IMG/VR virus record: IMGVR_UViG_3300013286_000056
Location: 1-23,817 of that record
Reading direction: 5' to 3' (one strand)
DNA: 23,817 bases
Origin: a virus
Part shown: positions 7,917 through 15,136 of the stretch, in pieces
Numbering within the stretch: position 1 is the first letter of the stretch
Layout of the letters: each line of letters opens with the position of its first letter
Made by a program: the position numbers and the translations under genes
The notes under the pieces: model-generated
Databases searched by the model: none
What the model was told of the DNA's origin: nothing
The model's input: only the letters and a program-made list of their open reading frames with translations

Positions 7917-8646
7917 TGATAAAAATAATTTAATACCAGATAAAACACTTTTAGTAATACCAAACAAATTTGCAAAAAAAGAAAAAATTTCTGATTTACT
8001 TGAGTCTTTATCAAAACATAAAAAAAGGGATTGGTTTACTGATCATTTTTATTATTGTTTGCCTTTGTTAATAGGAAACACATATGGGTTTATAATTAAA
8101 GCACAATTTAATTTTTCTGTATATTGGAACGGCGGTAATTCTGTCAACGACCTAGAAGTAAAAGTAGAAGATATACAAAAAGATAATTTGCAAACATATG
8201 TAACAAATTTTGGAAGCGGAATATTGACTGTTCAAAACTTTTTTCATTTTAGAACCCCTTTAGGAATAAATTTAATGACAATACAGCCACCAAATTTTTT
8301 AAAAGATGGGGTTACGCATATGATTGGTGTTGTAGAAACGGATAATTTAAGAAGAGATTTTACATTTAACCTTAAAATTACAAAGCCAAACGAATGGATT
8401 AGTTTTAAGGCGGGAGAGCCAATAGGTGCTTTTATGCCAATAGAAAGGTATTTTGCAGATCAATTTCATATTAAATATGCAGATGAGCTTTTTCCAGAAA
8501 GTTTGATAGACATAGAGCACGAGACGGGTAATGAATTTGGAAGACAAAGATCTGGAGAAGATCTTACCAAAAATCATCAAGCAGGAAGAAGATATTTTAA
8601 AGGTGAAGATGCTTGGGGAAACAAGTTTAAAGATCATCAAAAATAG
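7906..8646 (+). CDS. DUF6065-like protein
   Basis: 246 residues; ATG 7906 overlaps the oxygenase stop by 11 bases. The central part reads GFIIKAQFNFSVYWNGGNSV (Y73-W-N-G-G77), then FGSGILTVQNFFHFRTPLG, INLMTIQPPNF, GVVETDNLRRDFTFNLKI and FKAGEPIGAFMPIERYF. I recognise this as the pattern of the DUF6065 family, beta-rich proteins of unknown activity seen in cyanobacteria and phages, often near oxygenase genes. The C-terminal 50 residues are charged, with many His, Lys and Arg, and probably disordered. Function unknown; conserved pairing with the hydroxylase suggests it acts in the same modification or binds the modified product (inference). Confidence 0.65.
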   Translation: MKINDKNNLIPDKTLLVIPNKFAKKEKISDLLESLSKHKKRDWFTDHFYYCLPLLIGNTYGFIIKAQFNFSVYWNGGNSVNDLEVKVEDIQKDNLQTYVTNFGSGILTVQNFFHFRTPLGINLMTIQPPNFLKDGVTHMIGVVETDNLRRDFTFNLKITKPNEWISFKAGEPIGAFMPIERYFADQFHIKYADELFPESLIDIEHETGNEFGRQRSGEDLTKNHQAGRRYFKGEDAWGNKFKDHQK

Positions 8647-8683
8647 CTTAAAAACAATAAATTGGTTATTATTTTTAAAAATA

Positions 8684-8703
8684 TGGTGCAATTTGGCACG
8701 CCA
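8684..8703 (+). terminator. Weak hairpin after the oxygenase cassette
   Basis: TGGTGC (8684-8689) can pair with GCAC-G-CCA (8696-8703) with one bulged G and a six-base loop; T-rich DNA follows at 8711-8716. Stem short, so only a possible terminator. Confidence 0.3.
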
Positions 8704-8735
8704 GTGTTCAATTTTTACGCTTTAACCTGACAGAA

Positions 8736-8744
8736 TGGTATTAT
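8736..8744 (+). promoter_or_regulatory. Extended -10 promoter at the head operon, leaderless placement
   Basis: TGGTATTAT with -10 TATTAT at 8739-8744. The ATG of the next gene is at 8751, exactly where transcription would be expected to begin, and there is no Shine-Dalgarno in between. No convincing -35 box (TTTACG with a 19-bp spacer at best). Confidence 0.55.
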
Positions 8745-8750
8745 ATTAAT

Positions 8751-9089
8751 ATGAGCAATATGAGAGTTACTCCAGTAGACGAAGTTAATTGGGGAATGTA
8801 TATGTGGCAAATGCCAGACGAGACCTTAGTCATGGATGATGAGGGTGGATATTTAAGTATTGCATCTTTAAAAGGTGATGTTCGTCAGATTAAAAAACTT
8901 AAAGATGCAGCCAAAGGCTACGGATTAGATGAAGGAAAACCAATATTTTTTTCAGGTCACCGTCCAGTAACTGATGACGAATTAGTAGAACAAAGATCAA
9001 GAATGGAGCTGGGTTTAGTTCCAGACCCACAGGATCTTCCAGCAATGATGGAGTATGTAAAAGAAATGCGTGAAATGGAGCTAGGTTAA
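8751..9089 (+). CDS. Unknown protein upstream of portal
   Basis: 112 residues, acidic. Distinctive parts: WGMYMWQMPDETLVMDDEGGYLSI near the N-terminus, RQIKKLKDAAKGYGLDEGKP (helix) and an ending with DPQDLPAMMEYVKEMREMELG. No domain recognised. It is the first gene after a candidate promoter whose predicted start coincides with ATG 8751, and no ribosome site precedes it, so it may be translated from a leaderless mRNA; an alternative in-frame ATG at 8760 also lacks one. It ends one base before the portal start. Terminase subunits often sit here, but nothing in this sequence indicates a small terminase (no helix-turn-helix evident). Possibly a virion or portal-associated protein. Confidence 0.75.
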   Translation: MSNMRVTPVDEVNWGMYMWQMPDETLVMDDEGGYLSIASLKGDVRQIKKLKDAAKGYGLDEGKPIFFSGHRPVTDDELVEQRSRMELGLVPDPQDLPAMMEYVKEMREMELG

Positions 9090-9090
9090 T

Positions 9091-10677
9091 ATGGATCACA
9101 ATGTAACAGTAATAAATGATGATGATGAAAGCAACGAAATCCTTGTAAAATCCAATGTGGATTTTGGTATGGGTAATTCTTCAACAGAAGCATTTGAAGA
9201 TCCATTTTCTCAAAAATGGGGGGATATCCGAAAATCAGAAGGATTAAGCCCTAACTTACGTAGACATGCAGCAAGACTTGAAAAATCATTTACTGGTCAA
9301 CAAGATGCCAAATCTAAAAAGCTTGACCCACTTGATTTAACTGGATACTCATTATTTCAAATTGTTCAGCCTCCATATAACATGCTTTATTTATCACAAC
9401 TTTATGATGTGTCTCCATATCACCACTCAGCAGTTAATGCTAAAGTTGCAAACGTAATTGGTTTGGGATACAAATTTGAAGAAACATTTGCGGTGACACA
9501 AAAAGTTCAAGATGTTATTGATGACCCTAAAAAGCTAGACAAGCTAAGAACAAAAATTGAAAAAGCCAAGGTAGAGCTTAGAGCCTACTTAGAAGCATTA
9601 AATTCAGATGATTCATTTACTGAAAATATGAAAAAAGTTTACACAGATTTAGAGTCTACTGGAAACGCGTATTTAGAAGTTGGTCGTACCGCAACAGGCA
9701 AGATTGGTTATTTAGGTCATATTCCAGCAACAACAATGCGTATACGTCGTCACCGCGACGGCTTTGTGCAAGTTGTTTATAACCGCTACACATTCTTTAG
9801 AAACTTTGGGGATATAGAAACCCCAGATCAAATTGGAACAGATCCACAACCAAATGAAGTAATTCACTTTAAAAAGTTTACACCTTCAAACACATACTAT
9901 GGTGTTCCAGATATTCTTTCAGCAAAAAATGCAGTTGCTGGAGACGAATTTGCTCAAAGATTTAACTTGGATTACTTTGAAAACAAAGCTGTTCCACGTT
10001 ATATCATTACGGTAAAAGGAGCAAAGCTTACTGCTGACTCTGAGCGCAAGCTCCTTGAATTTTTTCAAACAGGATTACGTGGTCGTAATCATAGAACGCT
10101 TTATATTCCACTTCCCTCAGACGGAGAAAATAGCCGTGTAGAGTTTAAAATGGAACCAATTGAAGCGGGAATTCAAGATTCATCTTTTAAGAATTATGCA
10201 GTAGAAAATAGAGATCGTATCCTTATTGCACATAGAGTACCTATCTCTAAGATAGGCATGCCAGCAGATGTTTCTTTAGCAAATGCCAAAGATGCTGATA
10301 AAACCTTTAAAGAACAAGTATGTCGCCCTATGCAAGAAGAGCTTGAGTATAAACTTAATAAGATTATGGCTGAGTTTACAGATGCATTTGAGATCAGATT
10401 TGAAGAATTAGCCCTTACAGATGAAGAAACTCAATCAAGAATTGATTCATCGTACCTAGTAAATAAGGTAGTTCTTCCTAATGAAGTTCGTCAAAGAAAG
10501 GGTCTTGCACCAATTCAAGGCGGAGATATTCCCCTAGACCTTAATGCTCAAGATGTCGCTGAAATCAAAACAGATGCAAAAGGCACAAGAGCAAGAGATA
10601 AAGAGAGAACCTTAAATGCTCCAGATAAAATGGGGGATGCAAGAAATGCTCAAGGAGAAGGAAGAAAACAACAATAA
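9091..10677 (+). CDS. Portal protein (PBSX/HK97-type family)
   Basis: 528 residues; ribosome site GGAGCTAGG just upstream of ATG 9091. Family features in order: YNMLYLSQLYDVSPYHHSAV with VIGLGYKFEE (N-terminal wing), a charged helical insert around 150-185, GNAYLEVGRT and IPATTMRIRR (stem-side beta), YYGVPDILSA, then DYFENKAVPRYIITVKGAKL and TGLRGRNHRTLYIPLP, followed by DRILIAHRVPISKIGM and a C-terminal helix-rich tail. These are the hallmarks of PBSX-type portal proteins, the dodecameric ring through which DNA enters and leaves the capsid. It is followed by protease, scaffold and capsid genes as usual. The C-terminal 40 residues are charged and probably disordered. No terminase is seen upstream. 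Confidence 0.9.
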   Translation: MDHNVTVINDDDESNEILVKSNVDFGMGNSSTEAFEDPFSQKWGDIRKSEGLSPNLRRHAARLEKSFTGQQDAKSKKLDPLDLTGYSLFQIVQPPYNMLYLSQLYDVSPYHHSAVNAKVANVIGLGYKFEETFAVTQKVQDVIDDPKKLDKLRTKIEKAKVELRAYLEALNSDDSFTENMKKVYTDLESTGNAYLEVGRTATGKIGYLGHIPATTMRIRRHRDGFVQVVYNRYTFFRNFGDIETPDQIGTDPQPNEVIHFKKFTPSNTYYGVPDILSAKNAVAGDEFAQRFNLDYFENKAVPRYIITVKGAKLTADSERKLLEFFQTGLRGRNHRTLYIPLPSDGENSRVEFKMEPIEAGIQDSSFKNYAVENRDRILIAHRVPISKIGMPADVSLANAKDADKTFKEQVCRPMQEELEYKLNKIMAEFTDAFEIRFEELALTDEETQSRIDSSYLVNKVVLPNEVRQRKGLAPIQGGDIPLDLNAQDVAEIKTDAKGTRARDKERTLNAPDKMGDARNAQGEGRKQQ

Positions 10678-10678
10678 T

Positions 10679-10702
10679 ATTAACTGTAAATTATGAGTTA
10701 AT
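10679..10702. repeat. Inverted repeat between portal and protease
   Basis: ATTAACT at 10679-10685 and AGTTAAT at 10696-10702 form a 7-bp inverted repeat with a 10-base centre, just upstream of the next candidate promoter. Could be a weak hairpin or an operator; AT-rich, so chance is possible. Confidence 0.3.
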
Positions 10703-10711
10703 CATAAATAC

Positions 10712-10720
10712 TGATATTAT
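10712..10720 (+). promoter_or_regulatory. Extended -10 promoter for protease-scaffold-capsid
   Basis: TGATATTAT, -10 TATTAT at 10715-10720. Predicted start about 10727, leaving roughly 5 nt before ATG 10732 and no Shine-Dalgarno. No clear -35 box (TTATGA with an 18-bp spacer). Confidence 0.5.
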
Positions 10721-10731
10721 TTAGAATACAT

Positions 10732-12066
10732 ATGGAACTACAAAAAACGTATTGGCAAAATAGCGAATCTTCAATGACACTCGCTTTTCCTATTTCTAAA
10801 GTAAATAAGGAAAAAAGAACAGTGTCAGGTTTCGCATCTCTAGACAATGTTGATCATCATGGAGACATTGTAACATCAGAAGCAAGCAAAAATGCTTTTG
10901 AAAGATTTAGAGGAAATATTCGTGAAATGCACGGACCTTCAGCAGTTGGCAAGATGCTTAGCTTTAAAGAAGATTCTTTCTTTGATCCAGCATCGGGCAA
11001 TAAATATAATGGAGTTTTTGTAGAAGCATACATTTCAAAAGGCGCACCAGATGCTTGGGAAAAATGTTTAGATGGAACATATACAGGATTTTCAATTGGT
11101 GGAAACATCAATGATGCAAAAATGGAAAAATCAGAAGATGGCAAAGAAGAACGTAGAGTTATTCACAATTATGATTTGCATGAATTGTCATTAGTAGATT
11201 CACCAGCTAACCCGCTAGCAAATATTTTTTCCATTCAAAAAATGGCAGAAGGTATTGTTACAGAAAATGTTTTTTGGTGCAAAACTGATGAGGTTGCATC
11301 AACATCTACTGCTACAACAAAAAATTGTGTTGTGTGTGGAGATACAATGACTAACACTGGTTGGGTTGAACAATCAGACATAGAGAAATTTGAATCAATT
11401 GAAAAAGTTATTGATTCTTATTTTAAGAAAGATGATGCTCCTGCAGCAAGTAATGTAGTTGACAGCTCATCTTCAATTAATCTTTATCCAGATCAAAACA
11501 AAAAAGACAAAAAAGTTTCGCCTATTGATGTAAGTAGTGCGATTAAAAAGAACGAAGGAGGTAATGAAATGACAGAAAAAACAACAACAGAGGTAGCAGA
11601 AGTTACCGAAGTACAAGCTCCAGCAGAAGAAGTGGCAGCGGTTGATGAAACAGCAGCAGTTGTGTCAGAAGAAGCAATTGAAAAGGCTGTAACAATTTCA
11701 GAGGTTGAGGATTCACTTGACTTTACAAAGATGATCAGCGACCTAAAGACCTTCTTTGGTGAGTCAATCAAAAAGAATTTAGACAATAGCACAGCTTCAG
11801 TTGGTGAAATTGCAAAGATGGTAGAGGAAACCACAGCATCAGTCACCAAGGCAATCTCAGATCTTTCTGAGAAGTATGAGGCACTAAATAAGACAGTTAC
11901 AGACATGTACGGCAAGATTGAGTATGTTGATAACAAGCTCAACGGGTTCGAATCTGCAACTGCAGTAAAGAAGTCTAGCGACCTTAACGGGTCATTAGAA
12001 GAAACACAAATACAAAAAAGTATATGGCAAGGACACTTCCTCGGTGTACAAAGCTTAACTAAATAA
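10732..12066 (+). CDS. Prohead maturation protease (XkdF/U35-like) with C-terminal scaffold domain
   Basis: 444 residues. The N-terminal 1-175 is a prohead protease: SKVNKEKRTVSGFASLDNVD, DIVTSEA, catalytic H67 in REMHGPS, catalytic S121 in TYTGFSIGG, and the family's closing motif LHELSLVDSPANPLA. This corresponds to the XkdF-like branch of the HK97/U35 serine proteases that cleave scaffold and capsid precursors. A cysteine pair CVVCGDTM occurs near residue 200. Residues 280-444 are acidic with coiled-coil-like helices, as expected for an internal scaffold, and have their own ribosome site (separate entry). Start choice is uncertain: ATG 10732 follows a promoter with almost no leader; ATG 10774 would lose 14 residues and keep the domain. 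It lies directly upstream of the major capsid gene. Confidence 0.85.
   Translation: MELQKTYWQNSESSMTLAFPISKVNKEKRTVSGFASLDNVDHHGDIVTSEASKNAFERFRGNIREMHGPSAVGKMLSFKEDSFFDPASGNKYNGVFVEAYISKGAPDAWEKCLDGTYTGFSIGGNINDAKMEKSEDGKEERRVIHNYDLHELSLVDSPANPLANIFSIQKMAEGIVTENVFWCKTDEVASTSTATTKNCVVCGDTMTNTGWVEQSDIEKFESIEKVIDSYFKKDDAPAASNVVDSSSSINLYPDQNKKDKKVSPIDVSSAIKKNEGGNEMTEKTTTEVAEVTEVQAPAEEVAAVDETAAVVSEEAIEKAVTISEVEDSLDFTKMISDLKTFFGESIKKNLDNSTASVGEIAKMVEETTASVTKAISDLSEKYEALNKTVTDMYGKIEYVDNKLNGFESATAVKKSSDLNGSLEETQIQKSIWQGHFLGVQSLTK
11555..11571 (+). promoter_or_regulatory. Strong internal ribosome site and ATG for nested scaffold
   Basis: AAGGAGGT at 11555-11562 lies 6 nt before ATG 11569-11571, in frame with the protease gene (279 codons downstream of its start). 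It is among the best Shine-Dalgarno sequences of the window although it lies deep inside a coding region. Confidence 0.75.
11569..12066 (+). CDS. Nested in-frame scaffolding protein
   Basis: 165 residues produced from an internal start at codon 280 of the protease gene and sharing its stop. The product begins MTEKTTTEVAEVTEV, is acidic and Ala/Glu/Val-rich at first, then has heptad-like helices (SDLSEKYEALNKTVTDMYGK) and a C-terminal segment that could bind capsid subunits. Small acidic helical proteins of this kind guide capsid assembly and are then removed by the protease. The arrangement (full-length protease-scaffold fusion plus free scaffold from one gene) is the one known from lambda C/Nu3. 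The near-consensus ribosome site is direct evidence; translation of the short form is inferred. Confidence 0.7.
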   Translation: MTEKTTTEVAEVTEVQAPAEEVAAVDETAAVVSEEAIEKAVTISEVEDSLDFTKMISDLKTFFGESIKKNLDNSTASVGEIAKMVEETTASVTKAISDLSEKYEALNKTVTDMYGKIEYVDNKLNGFESATAVKKSSDLNGSLEETQIQKSIWQGHFLGVQSLTK

Positions 12067-12077
12067 TCTATAAAAAA

Positions 12078-12096
12078 ATAAGGTGGTGAAATAAAA
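12078..12096 (+). promoter_or_regulatory. Extended Shine-Dalgarno leader of the major capsid gene
   Basis: AAGGTGGTGA at 12080-12089 differs by one base from the ten-base complement AAGGAGGTGA of the 16S rRNA 3' end and is 7 nt before the ATG. The 16-base context AAATAAGGTGGTGAAA recurs upstream of the tail-tube gene. Confidence 0.8.
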
Positions 12097-13227
12097 ATGA
12101 GTAATGAACTTCTACAAAAAGTAATTGATACAACTAATCTTGGTTCTGATGCAGTTAGCGCTTCAACAGATTCAGCGACCCTCTCTGGTAATGGTTTACT
12201 ATATCCAGATCAGGCAAATCGTTTCCTAGATTACATGTGGGATGCTACAATCCTAGCAAAGTCTGCACGTACTATCCGTATGCGTTCAAACACAACCGAA
12301 ATTGATCGTGTTGCTGTTGGACAACGCATTATGACAGTCGCAGCTGAAGATAATCCTCGTGATTATGTAAATGCTGGAGGAGCACAGTTTGCTAACGCAG
12401 CTGTTGCATTCAACAAAGTCTCTTTAACAACCCGTAAACTACGTCTTGATTGGGAACTCTCATCTGAGTCTCTCGAAGACAACGTTGAAGGCCCAGATCT
12501 AGAAGATCACATTGCACGTCTTATGGCTACCCAGGCTGGTAACGATATCGAGGATGTTCTCATCAACGGTACAGGATCTAGCACAGGTTTGCTTTCAGCG
12601 TTCAAGGGATTCCGTCAACTTGCATTGGATAATGCACACGTAGTTGACGCACAAGGAGCAGGACTTGACAAGGCAGTATTTAACCTTGCAATCAAGACTC
12701 TCCCACGTAAGTATAAGCAACGTCGCAATCAACTTCGCTTCTTCACAGGATCGAACTTGGTTCAAGACTACTTATACAACCTAACTGCTATGTCTAGCAC
12801 AGGATTTAACCCATTCGATATCGCTTCAGGTATTGTTCGTGGTGATGTTGCTGCTAACGATGGCGGTCCAGGATCTGTAACACCATACGCATTTGGTATT
12901 CCAGTAATTAACGTTCCATTGATGGACGAGACAGTGGCAGGAACATACGCAAGCCCTTCAGGTTTGCACGGTGACCTACACTTAACTTTCCCTCAGAACT
13001 TTATTGTTGGTATCAAGCGTGATGTAACAGTTTATCGTCTATTCCAACCAAAGAAGGATACAATTGAATACACTCTATTCATTCGTGTCGGCTGCGTAAT
13101 GGAAAACTACGATGCACATGTTATCGTCAAGAACGTAAAGGTTTCAGGTTCAGTCGCAACTGGTGCATTTGGTTCCGTAACACACGGAGCTAAGATCTCA
13201 GGTGGCGCTTCAGGAAATACATACTAA
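12097..13227 (+). CDS. Major capsid protein (HK97 fold)
   Basis: 376 residues starting MSNELLQKVIDTTNLGSD. Layout typical of HK97-fold capsid proteins: N-terminal arm with LLYPDQANRFLDYMWD, a strand and loop region with RTIRMRSNTTEIDRVAVG, the conserved LTTRKLRLDWELSSESLEDN (spine helix start and E-loop end), IARLMATQAGNDIEDVLING, the P-domain strands around FRQLALDN, and the A-domain end FGIPVINVPLMDE ... FIVGIKRDVTVYRL ... YTLFIRVGCVMENYDAHVI. Codon choice is unlike most neighbours: arginine is almost always CGT/CGC and many codons end in C, consistent with selection for high expression. It has an extended ribosome site upstream and a strong hairpin terminator downstream. No long N-terminal delta domain, agreeing with a separate scaffold. 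Confidence 0.9.
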   Translation: MSNELLQKVIDTTNLGSDAVSASTDSATLSGNGLLYPDQANRFLDYMWDATILAKSARTIRMRSNTTEIDRVAVGQRIMTVAAEDNPRDYVNAGGAQFANAAVAFNKVSLTTRKLRLDWELSSESLEDNVEGPDLEDHIARLMATQAGNDIEDVLINGTGSSTGLLSAFKGFRQLALDNAHVVDAQGAGLDKAVFNLAIKTLPRKYKQRRNQLRFFTGSNLVQDYLYNLTAMSSTGFNPFDIASGIVRGDVAANDGGPGSVTPYAFGIPVINVPLMDETVAGTYASPSGLHGDLHLTFPQNFIVGIKRDVTVYRLFQPKKDTIEYTLFIRVGCVMENYDAHVIVKNVKVSGSVATGAFGSVTHGAKISGGASGNTY

Positions 13228-13237
13228 TATTTATTAG
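13222..13237. repeat. Small palindromic hairpin at the capsid gene stop
   Basis: ACTAATA-TT-TATTAGT spans the TAA stop of the capsid gene. Together with the larger hairpin that follows it may protect the 3' end of the mRNA; AT-rich, so weak on its own. Confidence 0.35.
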
Positions 13238-13248
13238 TTGCAAGATTG

Positions 13249-13277
13249 AGGGGGATAGTAGAGATACTATCTCCCTT
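13249..13277 (+). terminator. Hairpin terminator after the major capsid gene
   Basis: GGGGGATAGTA (13250-13260), loop GAGA, TACTATCTCCC (13265-13275): an 11-bp stem with one G-T pair, extendable by A-T. The following DNA is only moderately T-rich (TTAGTCATT), so termination strength is uncertain, but stem stability is high for this AT-rich genome. Confidence 0.65.
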
Positions 13278-13287
13278 AGTCATTATC

Positions 13288-13296
13288 TGATATAAT
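13288..13296 (+). promoter_or_regulatory. Extended -10 promoter for the connector operon
   Basis: TGATATAAT with a perfect TATAAT at 13291-13296, directly after the capsid terminator. Predicted start about 13302-13303. No -35 box recognisable. Confidence 0.6.
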
Positions 13297-13319
13297 TAAC
13301 AATGACGAAAGGTATCAAA

Positions 13320-13718
13320 ATGTCATTTACAGACTTAAAAATCACAGAGTTAAGAAAAGTAGCAGATTCATTTGGCGTAGAAGCCAGTTCTGCTAAAAGC
13401 AAGCAAGAAGTAATTGCGCTTCTTGAAGAAGAGGGAATTACCTTCCAGATGTATGATAAGTTTAATACATCAGAAAAAGAAGAAATTGAGATCCCAGAGT
13501 TTGAAAAGAAGAACAGAGAGAAGAAGATTATGAAGACAACAGATGCAGTATTGGTTAAGATGGAAAGATCAAATCATTCCTATAATACAATGAACTACAC
13601 GTTTACTACAGAGCATCCATATGTGGCAATGTCTCAGTCGGAAGCACAAAATATCTTTGATGTAGAAGAGGGATTTAGACTAGCTACTCCAAGGGAAGTT
13701 CAAGACTTTTACGCTTAA
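13320..13718 (+). CDS. SAP/Rho-N-like domain connector-region protein
   Basis: 132 residues from ATG 13320. I choose this start because GAAAGG lies 7 nt upstream; the in-frame ATG at 13302 coincides with the predicted transcription start and has no ribosome site. Residues 5-40 (LKITELRKVADSFGVEASSA, then KSKQEVIALLEEEGI) match the two-helix SAP or Rho N-terminal fold, often found in small head-region proteins of actinophages. After a charged linker, residues 78-132 form a separate domain (DAVLVKMERSNHSYN, TFTTEHPYVAMS, ATPREVQDFY). Position between capsid and adaptor genes suggests a head-associated or DNA-binding role during packaging. Family assignment of the C-terminal part not known. Confidence 0.75.
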   Translation: MSFTDLKITELRKVADSFGVEASSAKSKQEVIALLEEEGITFQMYDKFNTSEKEEIEIPEFEKKNREKKIMKTTDAVLVKMERSNHSYNTMNYTFTTEHPYVAMSQSEAQNIFDVEEGFRLATPREVQDFYA

Positions 13719-13730
13719 AAGGAGATTAAC

Positions 13731-14678
13731 ATGCAAGATATCGTCAAGGGTACTGAAGAAAGAATTCATATCAACATCTATAACGATGAAGTACTAACTC
13801 AAGCAGATAACTTGCCAAGAATATCTTTTTATGATGCAGATAATGATACAACCCCATTAACGGGATTTAACAATCAAGTTGTTGATGAAGACCCAACGGG
13901 GGTTTATTCATATCTTTTAACACCCTTGCTTACAGGTACGGAAAAAGTACTAAAAGTAATCTGGACATATTTAATTAATGGAGTAGTTTTTAATCAAGAA
14001 GATTTTTACAGAATCAGCTCTGTATACGCTTCAGTTAGCGATATACAAGATTTTTTAAATTTAGGAAATGATGGATCTCAACTAAATTATCAATCTCCAG
14101 AAAAAATAACAAGTGCTGAAAAAATAGCAAGAACGATTATTGATGGCTATACAGGACAATCATTTACAAAGTACTCGGGCTCACAAGAAGTATTTGGCAA
14201 AGGCGCTGATGCTGTACATGTAACTGAAAAAATGCTTGCAATTGAAAAAGTTTGGGAAAATGATTCTCTTGTTATTGACAATACAATAACACCAATTTTT
14301 AATACGTTTGGGTTTGCTTTAGAGCCAAGCCCAACAGGGTTTTCAATTAGAATTATAAATCAAAATTCAAATGTAAGATATGATAATCAAATGGATCCAA
14401 CATCTACTCGTTTTGGTCGTTTTAGAGACAATGCAAGATATAAGTTTCAAGGACAAATTGGATATAAATATGTTCCAGAAGATATAAAAATTGCAGCAAT
14501 GTTACTTGTTGGAGATATTCTTTCTAACGATTATAATTGGAGAAATAAATATCTTGCCAAAGTAAACTTAAGTGAAGTTTCATTTGAAATGGCAAAAGGA
14601 GCATTTAATGGTACAGGTAATGTTACCGTAGATAATATCTTGGATCAATACCGCAATACCAACATTGTGATAATCTAA
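13731..14678 (+). CDS. Head-tail adaptor (gp6-like) with N-terminal beta domain
   Basis: 315 residues; ribosome site AAAGGAG before ATG 13731. Residues 1-100 form a beta-sandwich-like domain (ERIHINIYNDEVLTQ, PRISFYDADND, GVYSYLLTPLLTG, VIWTYLINGVVFNQEDFYRI) of the type seen in phage head appendages. Residues 103-315 look like the helical gp6-type adaptor: VSDIQDFLNLG, EKITSAEKIARTIIDGYTGQ, and late YVPEDIKIAAMLLVGDILSN with YRNTNIVII at the end. Such adaptors bind the portal ring and form the first connector layer. The fused N-terminal domain is extra compared with the usual 100-200-residue adaptor. The stop overlaps the next gene's start (TAATG). Confidence 0.75.
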   Translation: MQDIVKGTEERIHINIYNDEVLTQADNLPRISFYDADNDTTPLTGFNNQVVDEDPTGVYSYLLTPLLTGTEKVLKVIWTYLINGVVFNQEDFYRISSVYASVSDIQDFLNLGNDGSQLNYQSPEKITSAEKIARTIIDGYTGQSFTKYSGSQEVFGKGADAVHVTEKMLAIEKVWENDSLVIDNTITPIFNTFGFALEPSPTGFSIRIINQNSNVRYDNQMDPTSTRFGRFRDNARYKFQGQIGYKYVPEDIKIAAMLLVGDILSNDYNWRNKYLAKVNLSEVSFEMAKGAFNGTGNVTVDNILDQYRNTNIVII

Positions 14679-15136
14679 TGTTTAATTCATTTGTAGGTTC
14701 AATTATGAACATGTCTGCTGAAATTTATGTTCAGCAAAACTTTCAAGATAAAGATACTGGCGCAATCAGCAGAGAATGGGTTTATTCAAAAACAATTCAG
14801 TGCAAAGCCGAACCTATTAAATCAGGCGGAGCCTCTACAAGAGGAGATAGTAAAGCTTTTGATAGAACGCAAGCAGGCGGGTATGCAGAAAAATTACAAC
14901 TAAAAATAAAAACCTTAGAACTTTTAAGTAAGCGTTCAAGATTAAGCCAAATTAGATCAAGTGATGGTCATCAAATTTTTGTTGAGGTTGATAGATATAG
15001 TCAACCAGACTCTATATTTGAAGTATTTTCATCGCATGCTGTGCTAGATCCATTTGGTAGAGTTTCTTACTATGAGGCCACATTGCAAAGGGTGCCAGTA
15101 CAAGACAATGATAAAACTATCAATCCAAAGCAATGA
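14678..15136 (+). CDS. Head-closure/stopper-type protein
   Basis: 152 residues, start overlapping the adaptor stop. Strand-rich pattern typical of head-closure proteins: SAEIYVQQNFQDKDTGAISR, VYSKTIQCKAEPI, then LQLKIKTLELLSKRSRLSQI, and VEVDRYSQPDSIFEVFSSHAVLDPFGRVSYYEATLQRV. The order DP.GR..YYE..LQRV resembles neck proteins of siphoviruses that follow the gp6-like adaptor. In-frame ATGs at 14705 and 14711 are alternatives, but the overlap start is favoured by the dense operon. The last 29 bases overlap the next gene. Confidence 0.65.
   Translation: MFNSFVGSIMNMSAEIYVQQNFQDKDTGAISREWVYSKTIQCKAEPIKSGGASTRGDSKAFDRTQAGGYAEKLQLKIKTLELLSKRSRLSQIRSSDGHQIFVEVDRYSQPDSIFEVFSSHAVLDPFGRVSYYEATLQRVPVQDNDKTINPKQ

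Noticed and set aside
8647-8750. Small gene or RNA gene in the gap before the head operon
   Set aside because: No start with ribosome site and no tRNA-like cloverleaf visible; the gap is explained by a weak hairpin and a promoter.
11493-11942. 149-codon minus-strand ORF opposite the scaffold region
   Set aside because: Ser/Thr/Ala-rich shadow of an acidic Glu/Ala/Val-rich gene; no ribosome site and no other minus-strand genes in the window.
13302-13319. ATG 13302 as start of the SAP-like gene
   Set aside because: It lies at the predicted transcription start without a ribosome site, while ATG 13320 has GAAAGG at proper distance.
15054-15107. Upstream start of the neck protein
   Set aside because: It would overlap the head-closure gene by 83 bases and adds an unlikely Cys/His/Lys-rich stretch; ATG 15108 is more plausible.
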